From positions 62,001-126,000 of the forward strand of contig NZ_JACHJP010000004.1 in assembly GCF_014203715.1 (NCBI RefSeq): a DNA stretch of 64,000 bases. The letters run 5' to 3'. Shown piece after piece: positions 1 to 9,116 of this stretch. Source of the stretch: Streptosporangium saharense (GTDB lineage Bacteria; Actinomycetota; Actinomycetes; Streptosporangiales; Streptosporangiaceae). The notes below the pieces were generated by a model, which had not been told where the DNA came from, made no database searches, and saw nothing but the letters and a program-made list of their open reading frames with translations. Position numbers and translations under genes: made by a program. Numbering within the stretch: the first letter of the stretch is position 1; each line of letters opens with the position of its first letter.

Positions 1-1
1 G

Positions 2-397
2 ACGCTGCCCTCCCGAGCGGGACGGCTCGGCCTGCTCGCCGCGGGCGGGGTGACGCTGGTGCTGCTGCCGCTGAGCTGGATGACCCAGGGCGCGCTCACC
101 CAGGCGCTGACGGCCACGTGGGAGTCGGCGTTCGCGGTCTCGATCATCGTCTGGCTGAGTGTGCTGTTCAGGGACCGGTACAACCGGCAGGACCGGCGTG
201 GCCGGTTCCTCTCCGACCACGCCTACACGGTCTACTTCGTCCATCCGGTCGTGCTCGTCGCGGTCAGCTACGCGCTGGTCTGGCTGCACACGCTCGCGAT
301 CGTCAAGTTCGTCATCGCCGCCGCCGTCGCGCTGCCGCTGTGCTGGGGGGTGGCCTGGCTGGTCCGCGCGCTTCCCGGTGCCAAGCGGGTGCTATGA
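2..397 (+). CDS. acyltransferase 3 family membrane protein, C-terminal part only
   Basis: The reading frame is open from the left edge of the window, so only the last 131 residues are present. It contains several hydrophobic helices and the segment AYTVYFVHPVVLV, which is characteristic of the C-terminal membrane region of acyltransferase family 3 proteins (OafA-like, which acylate sugars or lipids at the membrane). After the last helix it ends in a short basic tail. The stop codon overlaps the stop of the convergent hydrolase gene by 6 bp. The catalytic N-terminal half lies outside the window, so the substrate cannot be judged. Confidence 0.75.
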   Translation, partial: TLPSRAGRLGLLAAGGVTLVLLPLSWMTQGALTQALTATWESAFAVSIIVWLSVLFRDRYNRQDRRGRFLSDHAYTVYFVHPVVLVAVSYALVWLHTLAIVKFVIAAAVALPLCWGVAWLVRALPGAKRVL

Positions 398-1903
398 ACA
401 GGTGGTGTCGGTCGCGGGCATGACGCCGTCCACCAGATAGCGGTTGACGACCCTGTCCACGCAGGCGTTCCCGGGGGCGAACAGCCCGGCGTAGACGGTG
501 TGCCTGAAGGCGCCGCGCAGCGTGACCAGGCGTGATCCGGTCAGCGCCCGGTGGGTGGCGAGCTGGCCCGGGTACGGCGCTCCCGGGTCGCCGGTCGCGC
601 CGACCATCAGGACCGGCACGTCGTTGCGGACCCGGGTCGGCGGCTCGGCGGGCGCCACGGGCCAGAACGAGCAGGGGGTGAGGTTGCGGATGAGCGGCCC
701 GAACAGGGGCTCATCCGCCCGATGCGCCTGGATGTCGCGGTAGTAGGCCTCCGGGTCCCGCGAGGCCGCCCGGTCCGCACAGAAGATCGCGTTCTGTACG
801 GCTGCCGCCCCCTCGGCGTCGGGTGCGGAGAAGCCGGTCAGCACCTGCTCCAGGACCGGAGTCGGGGTGACCTTGATCCCCTTGGCGGCGTCGCCGAGCA
901 CCCTGACGTCGGCGGCGAAGCTCCCGTAGGCCTCGTCGCTGTCGCCCCCGGTGACGTTGAACATGATCATGGGCAGCACCCGGCTGTCCACCCGGAACCG
1001 GCCGACCTTCAGCGGACCGCGATTGGCCGCCCGGTCGATCCGGTCGATGACGGCCAGCACCTCGCCCGCCGTACGGCCAAGCCGGTAGCGGTCGTGGTGC
1101 CGGGCCGTCCAGGCGGCCCAGTCCCGCATGACCCCGGCGAGGGCGGGTCCCTGGTAGCGGGCCAGGTCGGGGCCGTAGCGATCGACGTCGAGAACGCTGT
1201 CGAGGACGACCCGGTCGGCACGGCCAGGGAACATCTGGAGGTAGACGGCGCCCAGGTAGGTGCCGTACGACGAGCCGAGATAGGACAGCTTCCGCTCGCC
1301 GAGGGCGGCGCGGATCACGTCCATGTCCCTGGCGGTGTTGCGGGTCGAGACGTGGGGCAGCACGTCCCGGTGGACCGCGCAGCGGGCGGCCAGGTCCCTG
1401 GCCAGCGCCGTGGTCCGGTCGAAGGAACGCCGGTCGGGTCCCGCGGAGCCGACGATGGCGCCGGGCCAGCCGCAGTTCAGCGGGGTGCTGCGCCCGACGA
1501 AGCGGGGGTCCATCCCGATCAGGTCATAGCGGGCGGCCACCTCGGGCTCGGCCTTCTTGACCATGAGCGCGAGATAGGTCACGGGGACGCCGGGTCCGCC
1601 GGGGTTGTAGAACAGCGTCCCGCGCCGGTGCGCGGGATCGGTCGCCCTCAGCCGGGACATCGCGACCTTGATGGTCCGCCCGCCGGGACGGCCGTAGTCG
1701 AGCGGCACCGTGACCTCGGCGCACTGCGCCTTCGCCGCGTCCAACTCCTTGCCCGCCTCGTCGTCGGGACCGTTCTGGCAGCCGTGCCAGTCGATCCCCT
1801 GCTTCTCGAACCTGGCCAGACCGTCATCGGCCCGTGCCGTGGCCGTACCGGTAAAAGCTGTAAGCACCGTGGCCAGCACCGCCACCGTCCCGCGTCCGCG
1901 CAT
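392..1903 (-). CDS. secreted TAP-like alpha/beta-hydrolase (tripeptidyl aminopeptidase type)
   Basis: A 503-residue protein with an N-terminal signal peptide (hydrophobic stretch ending near ATARA, residue 25). The FYNPGGPG oxyanion-hole segment lies near residue 100. The nucleophile elbow GSSYG is near residue 212, with Ser212 as predicted nucleophile. The C-terminal TAP-like domain carries VPVLMVGATGDPGAPY (catalytic Asp region) and RHTVYAG (catalytic His). The family contains Streptomyces secreted tripeptidyl aminopeptidases and related esterases that act outside the cell on N-terminal peptides. It starts at ATG with a GGAGAG ribosome binding site just upstream. It is divergent from the sensor kinase gene, with about 260 bp between them holding both promoters. 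The exact substrate is not predictable from sequence. Confidence 0.88.
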   Translation of the reverse strand: MRGRGTVAVLATVLTAFTGTATARADDGLARFEKQGIDWHGCQNGPDDEAGKELDAAKAQCAEVTVPLDYGRPGGRTIKVAMSRLRATDPAHRRGTLFYNPGGPGVPVTYLALMVKKAEPEVAARYDLIGMDPRFVGRSTPLNCGWPGAIVGSAGPDRRSFDRTTALARDLAARCAVHRDVLPHVSTRNTARDMDVIRAALGERKLSYLGSSYGTYLGAVYLQMFPGRADRVVLDSVLDVDRYGPDLARYQGPALAGVMRDWAAWTARHHDRYRLGRTAGEVLAVIDRIDRAANRGPLKVGRFRVDSRVLPMIMFNVTGGDSDEAYGSFAADVRVLGDAAKGIKVTPTPVLEQVLTGFSAPDAEGAAAVQNAIFCADRAASRDPEAYYRDIQAHRADEPLFGPLIRNLTPCSFWPVAPAEPPTRVRNDVPVLMVGATGDPGAPYPGQLATHRALTGSRLVTLRGAFRHTVYAGLFAPGNACVDRVVNRYLVDGVMPATDTTCS

Positions 1904-2166
1904 CGGACTCTCCTCTCACCTCGTTCGGGGCACGAAGCTAGGCCGGGCGGGTACGGCGGCGCGTCAGTCTGGGGTCTGGTTCTCCCACCCCGCGCCACCT
2001 GCTCTTCTCCCCAGAAGGTCCGCGACCCCTACGACTCCCGAGGGAGGGGGTCCACCCGGGGGCGCAGAGGGCCGGGGCGCGCGGTCATCCCCCGGGGGCA
2101 CGTGTTCGCCGGGGTGGGGAACCTAGCATGTGTCACGCGAAGTGGCTGTTCAGGAGGAATGCCGCG

Positions 2167-3276
2167 ATGTTCCGAGTCAACCCGCGTGACGGGACGCTGG
2201 CGGCCCTGGTCCTGCTCGGGGGTGTCGTCCTCAACAACCTTGTCTACGGCTCTTCGGGGCCGCTGGTCCTCCAGGTGGCGCTGGCGTTGCCGCTGGTGTG
2301 GCGGCGGTACGCGCCGTTCACGGTGTTCTGCGTGGTGGCCGCGGTCGCGCTCGTCCAGTGGGCCGCCGACGTCCAGACGCTGACCGACCTGGCGTTGCTG
2401 GTCGCCCTCCACACGGTGGCCGCCCGTTCTTCCCGGTGGCACACGCTCGCCGCCGCGACCGTCCTTGAGGTCGGCGTCCTGCTCGCCGCCGCCCGCTGGG
2501 CGGCCCCCGCCGACAGGTTCCTCACCTCGGCCGCCTTCCTGACCGCCGTCCTCGTGGCCGTCGCGGTCACCGGGGTGAACACCCGCATCAGGCGGGAGCG
2601 GGCCGTACGGCTCGAAAGTGAGCGGGACCAGCGGGCGCGGCTCGCGGTGGCCGAGGAGCGCGGGCGCATCGCCAGGGAGATGCACGACATCGTCACCCAC
2701 AACCTGTCGGTGATGGTCGCGCTCGCCGACGCCGCCGTCTTCGCCCAGCGGTACGCGCCCGAGCGGGCCGACGTCGCCATGCGGCAGATCTCCGGCACCG
2801 GACGGCAGGCCCTGACCGACATGCGGCGCACCCTGGGCGTGCTGCGGGCCGACGAACCGGACGCGAGCCGGCACCCGGCGCCCGGTCTGGCCCAGTTGGA
2901 ACCGCTCACCGCCCAGATGCGTGCCGCAGGACTGTCCGTCCAGCTTGACCTGGAGGGCGACGCCACGGCGGTTCCCGTCGCCGCGCAGCTCACGGTCTAC
3001 CGGCTGGTCCAGGAGGCGCTGACCAACACGTTCAGGCACACCCCCTCGGGGACGCGCGCCGCCGTACGGGTGCGGTGTGATCGTGACGCCGTCACCGTCG
3101 AGGTCGTGGACGACGGTCCTCCGGCGCGGGTGCCCGATCCGTCAACGGGACACGGCCTGGTCGGCATGCGCGAACGGGCCGCGGCGTACGGCGGGACCCT
3201 GGAGGCCGGTCCCCGCGAGGGCGGCGGCTGGCGGGTCGCGGCCAGTCTCGACCTGAACGCGAGGGAGGCGATGTGA
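2167..3276 (+). CDS. DesK/NarL-type sensor histidine kinase
   Basis: The start is set at the ATG preceded by AGGAGG at 2152-2157 with 9-nt spacing. An in-frame ATG 39 bp upstream lacks such a site. The 369-residue protein has about four N-terminal membrane helices and then a coiled region rich in Glu/Arg. The HisKA_3 dimerisation box REMHDIVTHNLSVM carries the phosphoacceptor His near residue 173. A C-terminal HATPase domain has VQEALTNTFRH (N box) and GHGLVGMRERA (G box). Such kinases phosphorylate a LuxR-type partner, and here the partner gene overlaps by 4 bp (GTGA), so the two are translationally coupled. No extracytoplasmic sensor domain is evident; the signal is probably sensed in or near the membrane. 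Confidence 0.92.
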   Translation: MFRVNPRDGTLAALVLLGGVVLNNLVYGSSGPLVLQVALALPLVWRRYAPFTVFCVVAAVALVQWAADVQTLTDLALLVALHTVAARSSRWHTLAAATVLEVGVLLAAARWAAPADRFLTSAAFLTAVLVAVAVTGVNTRIRRERAVRLESERDQRARLAVAEERGRIAREMHDIVTHNLSVMVALADAAVFAQRYAPERADVAMRQISGTGRQALTDMRRTLGVLRADEPDASRHPAPGLAQLEPLTAQMRAAGLSVQLDLEGDATAVPVAAQLTVYRLVQEALTNTFRHTPSGTRAAVRVRCDRDAVTVEVVDDGPPARVPDPSTGHGLVGMRERAAAYGGTLEAGPREGGGWRVAASLDLNAREAM

Positions 3277-3935
3277 CGATCCGGGTGCTGCTGGCCGATG
3301 ACGAGTCGCTGCTGCGGATGGCCTTCACCATGGTTCTCGACGCGCAGCCGGACATGGTGGCGGTCGGTGAGGCGGCCGACGGTGCCGAGGCCGTACGGCT
3401 CGCGAGGGCACTCCGTCCCGACGTGGTGCTCATGGACGTCCGGATGCCCGGGATGGACGGCATCGAGGCGACCGCCAGGATCAGCCGTGACTCACCGTCG
3501 TCGAAGGTGCTCATCCTGACGACGTTCGACCTCGACGAGTACGCCTTCGCCGGACTGCGGGCCGGGGCGTCCGGCTTCCTGCTGAAGAACGCGCTGCCCG
3601 AGGAGTTGCTCGCGGCGATCCGTACCGTCGCGGCGGGCGATGCCGTGGTCTCCCCCAGGATCACCCGGCGGCTGCTGGAGACCTTCGCCCACCGGCTTCC
3701 CCTCGGTGAGCACCCCGTGTTCGACGAGCGGCTCGAACGGCTGACCGCACGCGAGCGGGAGGTGCTCGTCGAGGTGGCGCGCGGTCTGTCGAACACCGAG
3801 ATCGCTGCGGAACTGCACCTCGCCGAGGCCACTGTGAAGACGCACCTGGGCCGCGTCCTGCTGAAACTCGAACTCCGCGACCGCATCCAGGCCGTGGTCT
3901 TCGCCTACGAGAACCGCCTCGTCCACCCGGCGTGA
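3273..3935 (+). CDS. LuxR/NarL-family response regulator
   Basis: A 220-residue two-domain regulator. The N-terminal receiver begins TIRVLLADDESL and has the phosphoacceptor Asp in VVLMDVRMPG near residue 55, a conserved Thr in LTTFD, and Lys in FLLKNA. The C-terminal LuxR helix-turn-helix begins LTAREREVLVEVARG and includes the recognition helix ATVKTHLGRVLLKL. It starts at GTG overlapping the kinase stop codon and is the cognate partner of the upstream kinase. Targets are unknown; the divergent hydrolase gene is a plausible one because such systems often control an adjacent transcript, but no operator was recognised. Confidence 0.93.
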   Translation: MTIRVLLADDESLLRMAFTMVLDAQPDMVAVGEAADGAEAVRLARALRPDVVLMDVRMPGMDGIEATARISRDSPSSKVLILTTFDLDEYAFAGLRAGASGFLLKNALPEELLAAIRTVAAGDAVVSPRITRRLLETFAHRLPLGEHPVFDERLERLTAREREVLVEVARGLSNTEIAAELHLAEATVKTHLGRVLLKLELRDRIQAVVFAYENRLVHPA

Positions 3936-3942
3936 GCGTCGG

Positions 3943-4794
3943 TCAGAACAGCGTCAGCGGCTCGACCTGCACGGGTTCCGGCAGCGGGACCAGGCCGGGC
4001 AGGTGGGACCGTACCTCGTCGTGGAAGCGGCGGGCCAGCGCCGGAGCGTCGGCGTTGCCGGGGGTGTGCACGAAGAAGGTCGGCGAACGCCCCTCCCGCA
4101 GCCACCCCACGACCGTGTCCACCCAGGGCCGCCACCCCTCAGCCGTGCGCTCGGCGTCGTCTCTGCCGATGTAGCGGACGATCGGATGGCCGGTGAGCGC
4201 CGCCGTACGGCGTGGCATGCGGGGTTTCTTCGACCAGGACTCCCGCTCGGCGTCGGTGGTCGGCGGCGACTCGAAGAGGACAACGGTGTCGAAGGGCACC
4301 CATTCGGCCCCGGTCCCGGCCAGGACCCGTTCGAGCAGCCGCGCGGACCGCTCGTCCTCGAAGAACGCGCGGTGCCTGACCTCGACGGCGTAGCGGTGGG
4401 ACCGGGGAAGCCGGTTGAGGAAGGCCGCAAGAACCCCGAGGTCACCCGGGGTGAACGAGCCGGGAAGCTGGATCCACAGCGCGTGCGCGCGCGGGCCGAG
4501 GGGCTCGATCGCGTCGAGGAACGCCCCCAGCTCCTCCTCGGCGCCGGTCAGCCGACGCTCGTGGGTGATCGTCCTGGGCAGCTTGGCCACGAGCCGGAAG
4601 CCGGGGTCGGTCTGCCGCGCCCACAGCTCGACCGTGCTCCTCGCCGGGGTCGCGTAGAACGTCGTGTTCCCCTCGACCGCGTTGCACCAGCTCGCGTAGG
4701 CGTGCAGCCGCTCCCCCTGCGGAAGCGGATGGGGGATGAAACGCCCCTGCCATGAGGTGTTCGTCCACATCGCACATCCCACATGAAGCCGCAT
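3943..4794 (-). CDS. DUF72 (YecE-like) family protein
   Basis: A 283-residue protein that matches DUF72 by its opening HVGCAMWTNTSWQGRFIP and the internal blocks NAVEGNTTFYATP, FRLVAKLPRTITHE and YAVEVRHRAFF. Near the end is the segment SPTFFVHTPGNADAPALARRF, the usual family ending that names a pendant active-site-like pocket in a TIM-barrel fold. The biochemical role of DUF72 proteins is not established. The gene converges with the response regulator, 7 bp apart, and stands alone on its strand. Length is normal for the family. Confidence 0.88.
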   Translation of the reverse strand: MRLHVGCAMWTNTSWQGRFIPHPLPQGERLHAYASWCNAVEGNTTFYATPARSTVELWARQTDPGFRLVAKLPRTITHERRLTGAEEELGAFLDAIEPLGPRAHALWIQLPGSFTPGDLGVLAAFLNRLPRSHRYAVEVRHRAFFEDERSARLLERVLAGTGAEWVPFDTVVLFESPPTTDAERESWSKKPRMPRRTAALTGHPIVRYIGRDDAERTAEGWRPWVDTVVGWLREGRSPTFFVHTPGNADAPALARRFHDEVRSHLPGLVPLPEPVQVEPLTLF

Positions 4795-4842
4795 ACTCCG
4801 ACGCTATCCGAGCATCGCGTGCGGGCCGTACCCCAAGCCGGT

Positions 4843-5913
4843 TCAGCGAGGCTCGAAGAAGGCGAGCGCCCGCGCGGGGTTCTCCACCATGATCGCGTGG
4901 ATGGCCTCGTCACCGACGCCGAGCGCGCGCAGCGCGGGCAGGAAATAACGCGAGATGTAGTCGTATCCCTTGCCGCCGTACTTCTTGAGCTGGATCTTCT
5001 GGCACACGTCGTGACCGAGCACGATCTGGTGCGCGTAGCCCCGCTCGATCAGGTCCGCGACGCCCCGGACGACCTTGTGGTCGCTGGTGAGGAAGAGGTG
5101 TCCCCACGGGCTGCCGGGCGCGGCCAGGAAGTCCAGCTCGATGAAGGCGCCGCGGGCGACGAGACGCTCGGCGAGCGAGGGGTTCGTCACGGCCTCCATG
5201 CAGTGGCCCATGATGACGTTCGACGGGTCAACGCCCTCCTCGTCGAGGATGTCGAGCACGGCGATCTTCTCCTCGCCGACTCCCCCGACGTGGAAGGTGA
5301 TGGGGGCGCCGGTGATCCTGCTCGCCCTGCCGCTTGCGCGCACACTCTTGAGCTCGTTCTCGGTCAGCGGCGCGGAGTCGGCGCCGACCTCGCCGATGAT
5401 GCCCGAGCGGACCCCGGTCTCGCCGACTCCGAGCACGACGTCACGCACGATGATGTCGGTGAGGTCGTCGACCGTGCGCTCGTCCATGTCCTCGGGGTGG
5501 AAGGTCGGGGTGTACCACCCGCCGCCCATGACGACGTTGAGCCCGCTCTCCTGGGCCAGCCGCCGCAGACCCTCGGGATCGCGGCCCACGCCGATGGGCG
5601 AGACCTCGACGATCGTGCCTCCCCCGGCGTCGGCGAAGGCGCGCACCTCGGCCAGCATCTCGTCGAAGTCACCCATCGCGTCGCTGTCGGCGTTGGGGAA
5701 CCCGTGGCGGGTGCGCGCGAGGTTGGCGAGCGTGAGCGGCTCGGCGGCCTCGGGAGAGTCCTCGCCGGGACGGCGGAAGCGCGCCGGACGCCGCAGGTCG
5801 ACGAAGACGTGCTCGTGCATGAGCGTCTCCCCGAGCGTCGCCGGATCGACCGGCCCCGTGACGGTCAGCGCCTTGCCCGCGATGTTCGGGATCTCGAAGG
5901 GGTAGCGGCTCAC
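4843..5913 (-). CDS. phosphotriesterase-family metal-dependent hydrolase (second of tandem pair)
   Basis: A 356-residue TIM-barrel amidohydrolase. The N-terminal metal site HEH occurs in TLMHEHVFVDLRR. Further ligands are expected in ITFHVGG, VIMGHCMEA and IVLGHDVCQK, matching the His and Asp positions of the phosphotriesterase/lactonase family. Members hydrolyse organophosphates, lactones or phosphosugar lactones using two metals. The ATG overlaps the TGA of the upstream paralogue (ATGA), so both are made from one transcript. The C-terminal segment KYGGKGYDYISRYFLPALRALGV is shared with the neighbouring copy, indicating duplication with later divergence. The physiological substrate cannot be deduced. 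Confidence 0.88.
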   Translation of the reverse strand: MSRYPFEIPNIAGKALTVTGPVDPATLGETLMHEHVFVDLRRPARFRRPGEDSPEAAEPLTLANLARTRHGFPNADSDAMGDFDEMLAEVRAFADAGGGTIVEVSPIGVGRDPEGLRRLAQESGLNVVMGGGWYTPTFHPEDMDERTVDDLTDIIVRDVVLGVGETGVRSGIIGEVGADSAPLTENELKSVRASGRASRITGAPITFHVGGVGEEKIAVLDILDEEGVDPSNVIMGHCMEAVTNPSLAERLVARGAFIELDFLAAPGSPWGHLFLTSDHKVVRGVADLIERGYAHQIVLGHDVCQKIQLKKYGGKGYDYISRYFLPALRALGVGDEAIHAIMVENPARALAFFEPR

Positions 5914-6926
5914 GAGTCTGCCTTCGGGGTCGTGATGGTCAGAAGTCGCCTGGGGTTGCCCACGGTGACGGTCTCGACGAGGGCGTCGTCCGCGCCGATC
6001 ATCCTGAGGTACTGGACGAACTGCTGCAGGATGAAGCCGTACCCGCCCCCGCCGTAGGCGAGAAGCTGCGCCTTGGCCGAGACGTCCTGCGACAGCAGGA
6101 CCCGCTCCGCGTGCCCCCTGCGAGCCAGTTCGAGTACGGCTGCCGCCACATCCTGGTCGTCGGCGACACTCAACACGGACGGCAGCCTGCCGAGCTGGTC
6201 GAACTGGACGAACACCCCGCGTTCGAGGAGCGGTTCGAGCTCGTCGGGGCGCGGGGAGAGCGGGTCGCAGTGCCCGACGACGACGCGCGTGAGGTCGGCG
6301 CCCTCCTCGGCGAGCAGGTCGAGCACCCGCCCCTGGGTCGTGGGGTCCGCGGACCGGCCGAGCGTGATCGCGGCACCGGTGACCGCGGAGGCCCGCGCCG
6401 CCGCGACGAGGATCGCACGTTCCGCCGGATCGTCGGGGTCGAGCGCGCCGAGTTCACCGATGACGCCCGCGCGCACGCCGTCCACGCCCTCGGTGATGTC
6501 GCGGACGATCTCCTCGGTGAGCCTGTCGGCGTCTTCGGAGCCGTTCTGGCGGTAGCGTCCGGCGCCCATGACGACGGCCAGGCCGGTCGCCTCGGCGATA
6601 CGGCGCAGCGCGGCCGGGTCACGCCCGAGGTCGGGGGTGGTGACGTCCACCAGCGCGCCGCCTCCGGCCTGTTTGAACGCGGTGGCCTCGCGGACGGCGA
6701 GCTCCTCGTCGCCGAGGAGCAGATTGTCCCGGTTGGGGACCCCCATGCTGACCTCGCCGAGCAGGTCCATGGTGAGCGGTTCGTAGGGTTCCGTCCCGTC
6801 CCCGAAGTCGCTCAGCAGGTGTTCGTGGGGCATGACCGCGCCGAGGGCGTCCGGCGCGAGGTCACCGGTGACGGTGACGACCCTCGCCGCGCGCGCGGTT
6901 GCCATGGTCGAGTCGGTGGTGGACAC
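5910..6926 (-). CDS. phosphotriesterase-family hydrolase (first of tandem pair)
   Basis: The coding frame could extend upstream to 7133, but that extension reads through A+T-rich promoter-like DNA and has no family similarity. The GTG at 6926 (protein start STTDSTMATARAARVV) or the ATG at 6905 is the likely start. The N-terminal HEH metal site is in AVMPHEHLLSDFGDG, and later blocks include VVVGHCDPL and VLLSQDVSAK. The position equivalent to the His in the partner's GHDVCQK is Gln here (SQD), suggesting a changed metal site or specificity. It lies directly upstream of its paralogue with a 4-bp overlap. The two proteins probably act on related esters or lactones. Confidence 0.82.
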   Translation of the reverse strand: MSTTDSTMATARAARVVTVTGDLAPDALGAVMPHEHLLSDFGDGTEPYEPLTMDLLGEVSMGVPNRDNLLLGDEELAVREATAFKQAGGGALVDVTTPDLGRDPAALRRIAEATGLAVVMGAGRYRQNGSEDADRLTEEIVRDITEGVDGVRAGVIGELGALDPDDPAERAILVAAARASAVTGAAITLGRSADPTTQGRVLDLLAEEGADLTRVVVGHCDPLSPRPDELEPLLERGVFVQFDQLGRLPSVLSVADDQDVAAAVLELARRGHAERVLLSQDVSAKAQLLAYGGGGYGFILQQFVQYLRMIGADDALVETVTVGNPRRLLTITTPKADS

Positions 6927-6934
6927 CGGGCCAA

Positions 6935-6966
6935 CATAACATAGAAGATCGTATATGATACAGAGG
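6935..6966 (-). promoter_or_regulatory. A+T-rich promoter/operator region of the phosphotriesterase pair
   Basis: A short A+T-rich island in otherwise G+C-rich DNA just before the GTG start of the hydrolase pair. It contains the dyad GTATATGATAC (6951-6961, arms GTAT/ATAC) and, on the minus strand, TATGTT about 12 nt before the start codon, which fits a -10 box of a nearly leaderless transcript. The dyad could be an operator for a GntR- or TetR-type regulator. No matching regulator gene is adjacent on this strand. Confidence 0.4.
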
Positions 6967-7045
6967 GCAACACGTCCCGCTTTGGGGCTGTTCGACTTCG
7001 GGGATCCGCATCCCGATGTCGCCCGCCGTACAGGAGACTCGCCGG

Positions 7046-7324
7046 GTGAACACGTCACCCCAGGAACCACGGCCCCGCGCGAGCCGTACCGTCTCCCGAG
7101 CGGAGTTCGCCGCCACCTCCCGTGAGATGCCACTTCTGGACGACCGGAAGTACCGCGACGACATGGACCATTACGTCAATGACGACCTCTACGACCCGTA
7201 CGACCGCGCGTACGCCAGAGGCGAGTTCGCAGAGTCCGAACGGCCTGCCCGACGAGATGACGACCCACAACCGCCTCCGCAGCTCTCACCACACTCATCG
7301 GCGCCTGGCGTCGTCCGCTCCTAG
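7046..7324 (+). CDS. small acidic hypothetical protein
   Basis: A GTG start with AGGAG at 7032-7036 (9-nt spacing) opens a 92-residue frame. The middle, LLDDRKYRDDMDHYVNDDLYD, is acidic and Tyr-rich and is followed by a Pro/Ser-rich tail. I do not recognise a family. It runs divergently from the phosphotriesterases and its 3' end overlaps the convergent XRE regulator by 30 bp. The sensible ribosome binding site and unusual acidic composition favour a real protein. The short length and the overlap keep this uncertain. Confidence 0.45.
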   Translation: MNTSPQEPRPRASRTVSRAEFAATSREMPLLDDRKYRDDMDHYVNDDLYDPYDRAYARGEFAESERPARRDDDPQPPPQLSPHSSAPGVVRS

Positions 7325-8521
7325 GCTGGGCAGCGCTCGATAGGCCTCGCGCAGGTCAGGAGCCTCGGGGAGGCCGCGAGTTTCGAGGGTGGTGATCACC
7401 TCGTTCGCTCTCCAGTGGTTGGACGGCACCAGCACGCCGCTCGTCATGGCTTCGAGGACGAGCCGACCGGCCTCGTCGGGCTGGTCGGCCGTCAGCAACG
7501 CCAGAGCCAGGTCGAGACGCGTGGACACCGCCCTGCGCGGGCGGAACGGGACATCCGCCTCCATTCGTGCCACCACCTGCCAGGTGTACGGCACAGCGGC
7601 CGGGCCGCCGAGCCACGACAGCGTGGTGGCGACGTAGGCCTCGCTCTTCGAGGGGTCGTAACGGTAGTGGTGCTCCGGGCGGTCGGGCATCGACAACGGC
7701 GAGACCAGTTGAGCGACCCGGTTCAGCGCGTCACGTGTCTCCGGACCGGACCCGAGCCGTGCCCATATTCGGCCCTCCTGCGCGGTCGCCTGGATGAAGG
7801 CGGAGCTTCTCCTCGGCGCGAGCGCCTGGGCTCCCCGGGCCAGGGTCAGGGCTCGGCGGTAGTCGGCGGTCGTGACGGCCTGCCATGCCTCGGTCTCCAG
7901 GCACCACGCCTCGATCTCGGGGTGTTCGGCATGCCTGGCCAACTGTGTGGCCGTCCTGAGCCACGTCGCGGCGGCCTCGAACTGGCGGAGGTCGATGTGA
8001 CAGGTGGAGGCCAGCAGGGACAGCCAGCCTCCGGCCGCGAGAAGGCGACGGTGCTCGACGAACGTCTTCTTCGCGTCGACCAGGTGCGAGACATAGGTCA
8101 GGTGTTGCCGTATCCGGCCGAGCAACTCAACCGGTGACGTCCCCTGGTAGGCCGTCGCGAGATCGTCAACGACCTCCTCCAACCGGTCGAGGGTCTCACC
8201 ACCGACATCACTGGCGGCGACCCTGCGGGCCAACTCCAACGCTTCGGTCTCCTCGTCGAGCTGGGCAGGGGTGTCATCGTCGTCGCTGAACAAGGCGGAC
8301 TCATCGGTGCCGAACACGCGGCAGTACAGCACGGGATACGGGTCCTTGGGCCGGTGCTTGCCCGCCTCCCAGTTCTTGATCATGCGGATCAGGGACTCCC
8401 GTTCGGGCAGCCGAGCGCGGATCCGCGGCATTGGCCAGTTCCCGAGCCAGATCCCGCTGTGTCCACAACTTGCCACGCCTACCGGCGCGCAGCCGTACGG
8501 CCCAGGGGGAACGGTACTCAT
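7295..8521 (-). pseudogene. XRE-family regulator with tetratricopeptide-like body, helix-turn-helix region frameshifted
   Basis: From about LPERESLIRMIKNWEAGKHRPKDPYPVLYCRVFG to the end (about 370 residues) the frame is a good match to large actinomycete XRE regulators with a helical TPR-like body. The stretch just before it, which should hold the first helix-turn-helix helices, is nonsense in this frame. In the frame one base earlier it reads LRAGRRGKLWTQRDLAREL, a normal HTH. The start MSTVPPGPYG also looks family-like and is in the first frame. So two compensating one-base shifts, near 8490 and near 8424, bracket the HTH. Either the sequence has two errors or the gene makes a protein with a scrambled DNA-binding domain. 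The body probably senses a peptide or small molecule, by analogy with related regulators. Confidence 0.7.
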
Positions 8522-8714
8522 CGCACACCTCAAAGACGTGGGAGCCGTCTGTCCCCCTCAGTCTTCCCCGCCCGTGTTTTCGGCATGGCCACTTCGGGAA
8601 ATCGCCGTACGGTCCCGGTGGCCGCTCGCCAGGATGAGCACCTGCGGGCCTCTGACCGGCCGGTCCTTCACGACGGAGATCGTCGGCGCGCCGTACCATT
8701 CTCCCGGTGAAAGC

Positions 8715-9116
8715 ATGACCTGTACGGTCAACCATATGGATCCGCAGTATGCCGCCGAGGCGCGGCACATCTGGAAAACCTATGTGCCGCCACGGGGGCA
8801 GGCCAATACCGTCCAGGGCGAACTACTACGGGCGGTGGAGAAACTCTATGACGAGGCGTACCGCAATGGGAATGTCAACTGGGGCGAACACCACGAGCGG
8901 CTTCTGGCCTACCTGAGAGAAAAACTCGGAAGGTCAGGAATATTCGACAATGAATCATCGCGACAATTGACCAAGGATCTGGACCGGCTGGCCGACTTCG
9001 AGCATCCATGTGTCGAGAACGACCCCTTCGACCGAGTCACATACCGCGTCATCGACTGGTGTCGCGCTCATCCCGATCCGGTTCCCCACAAATATGATCC
9101 GGAGCTCCACTGCTGA
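8715..9116 (+). CDS. conserved-looking hypothetical protein
   Basis: A 133-residue frame starting at ATG 8715 after GGTGAAAGC; a second ATG at 8736 would give 126 residues. The sequence has a strongly amphipathic, non-repetitive composition with the blocks ARHIWKTYVPPRGQA, QGELLRAVEKLYDEAYRNGN and CRAHPDPVPHKYDPELHC, typical of a soluble globular actinomycete protein. I cannot name a family. It is divergent from the XRE regulator with about 190 bp between them. It may form a small accessory group with the next gene, because both have lower G+C and richer A/T codons than the neighbouring operons. Confidence 0.6.
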   Translation: MTCTVNHMDPQYAAEARHIWKTYVPPRGQANTVQGELLRAVEKLYDEAYRNGNVNWGEHHERLLAYLREKLGRSGIFDNESSRQLTKDLDRLADFEHPCVENDPFDRVTYRVIDWCRAHPDPVPHKYDPELHC

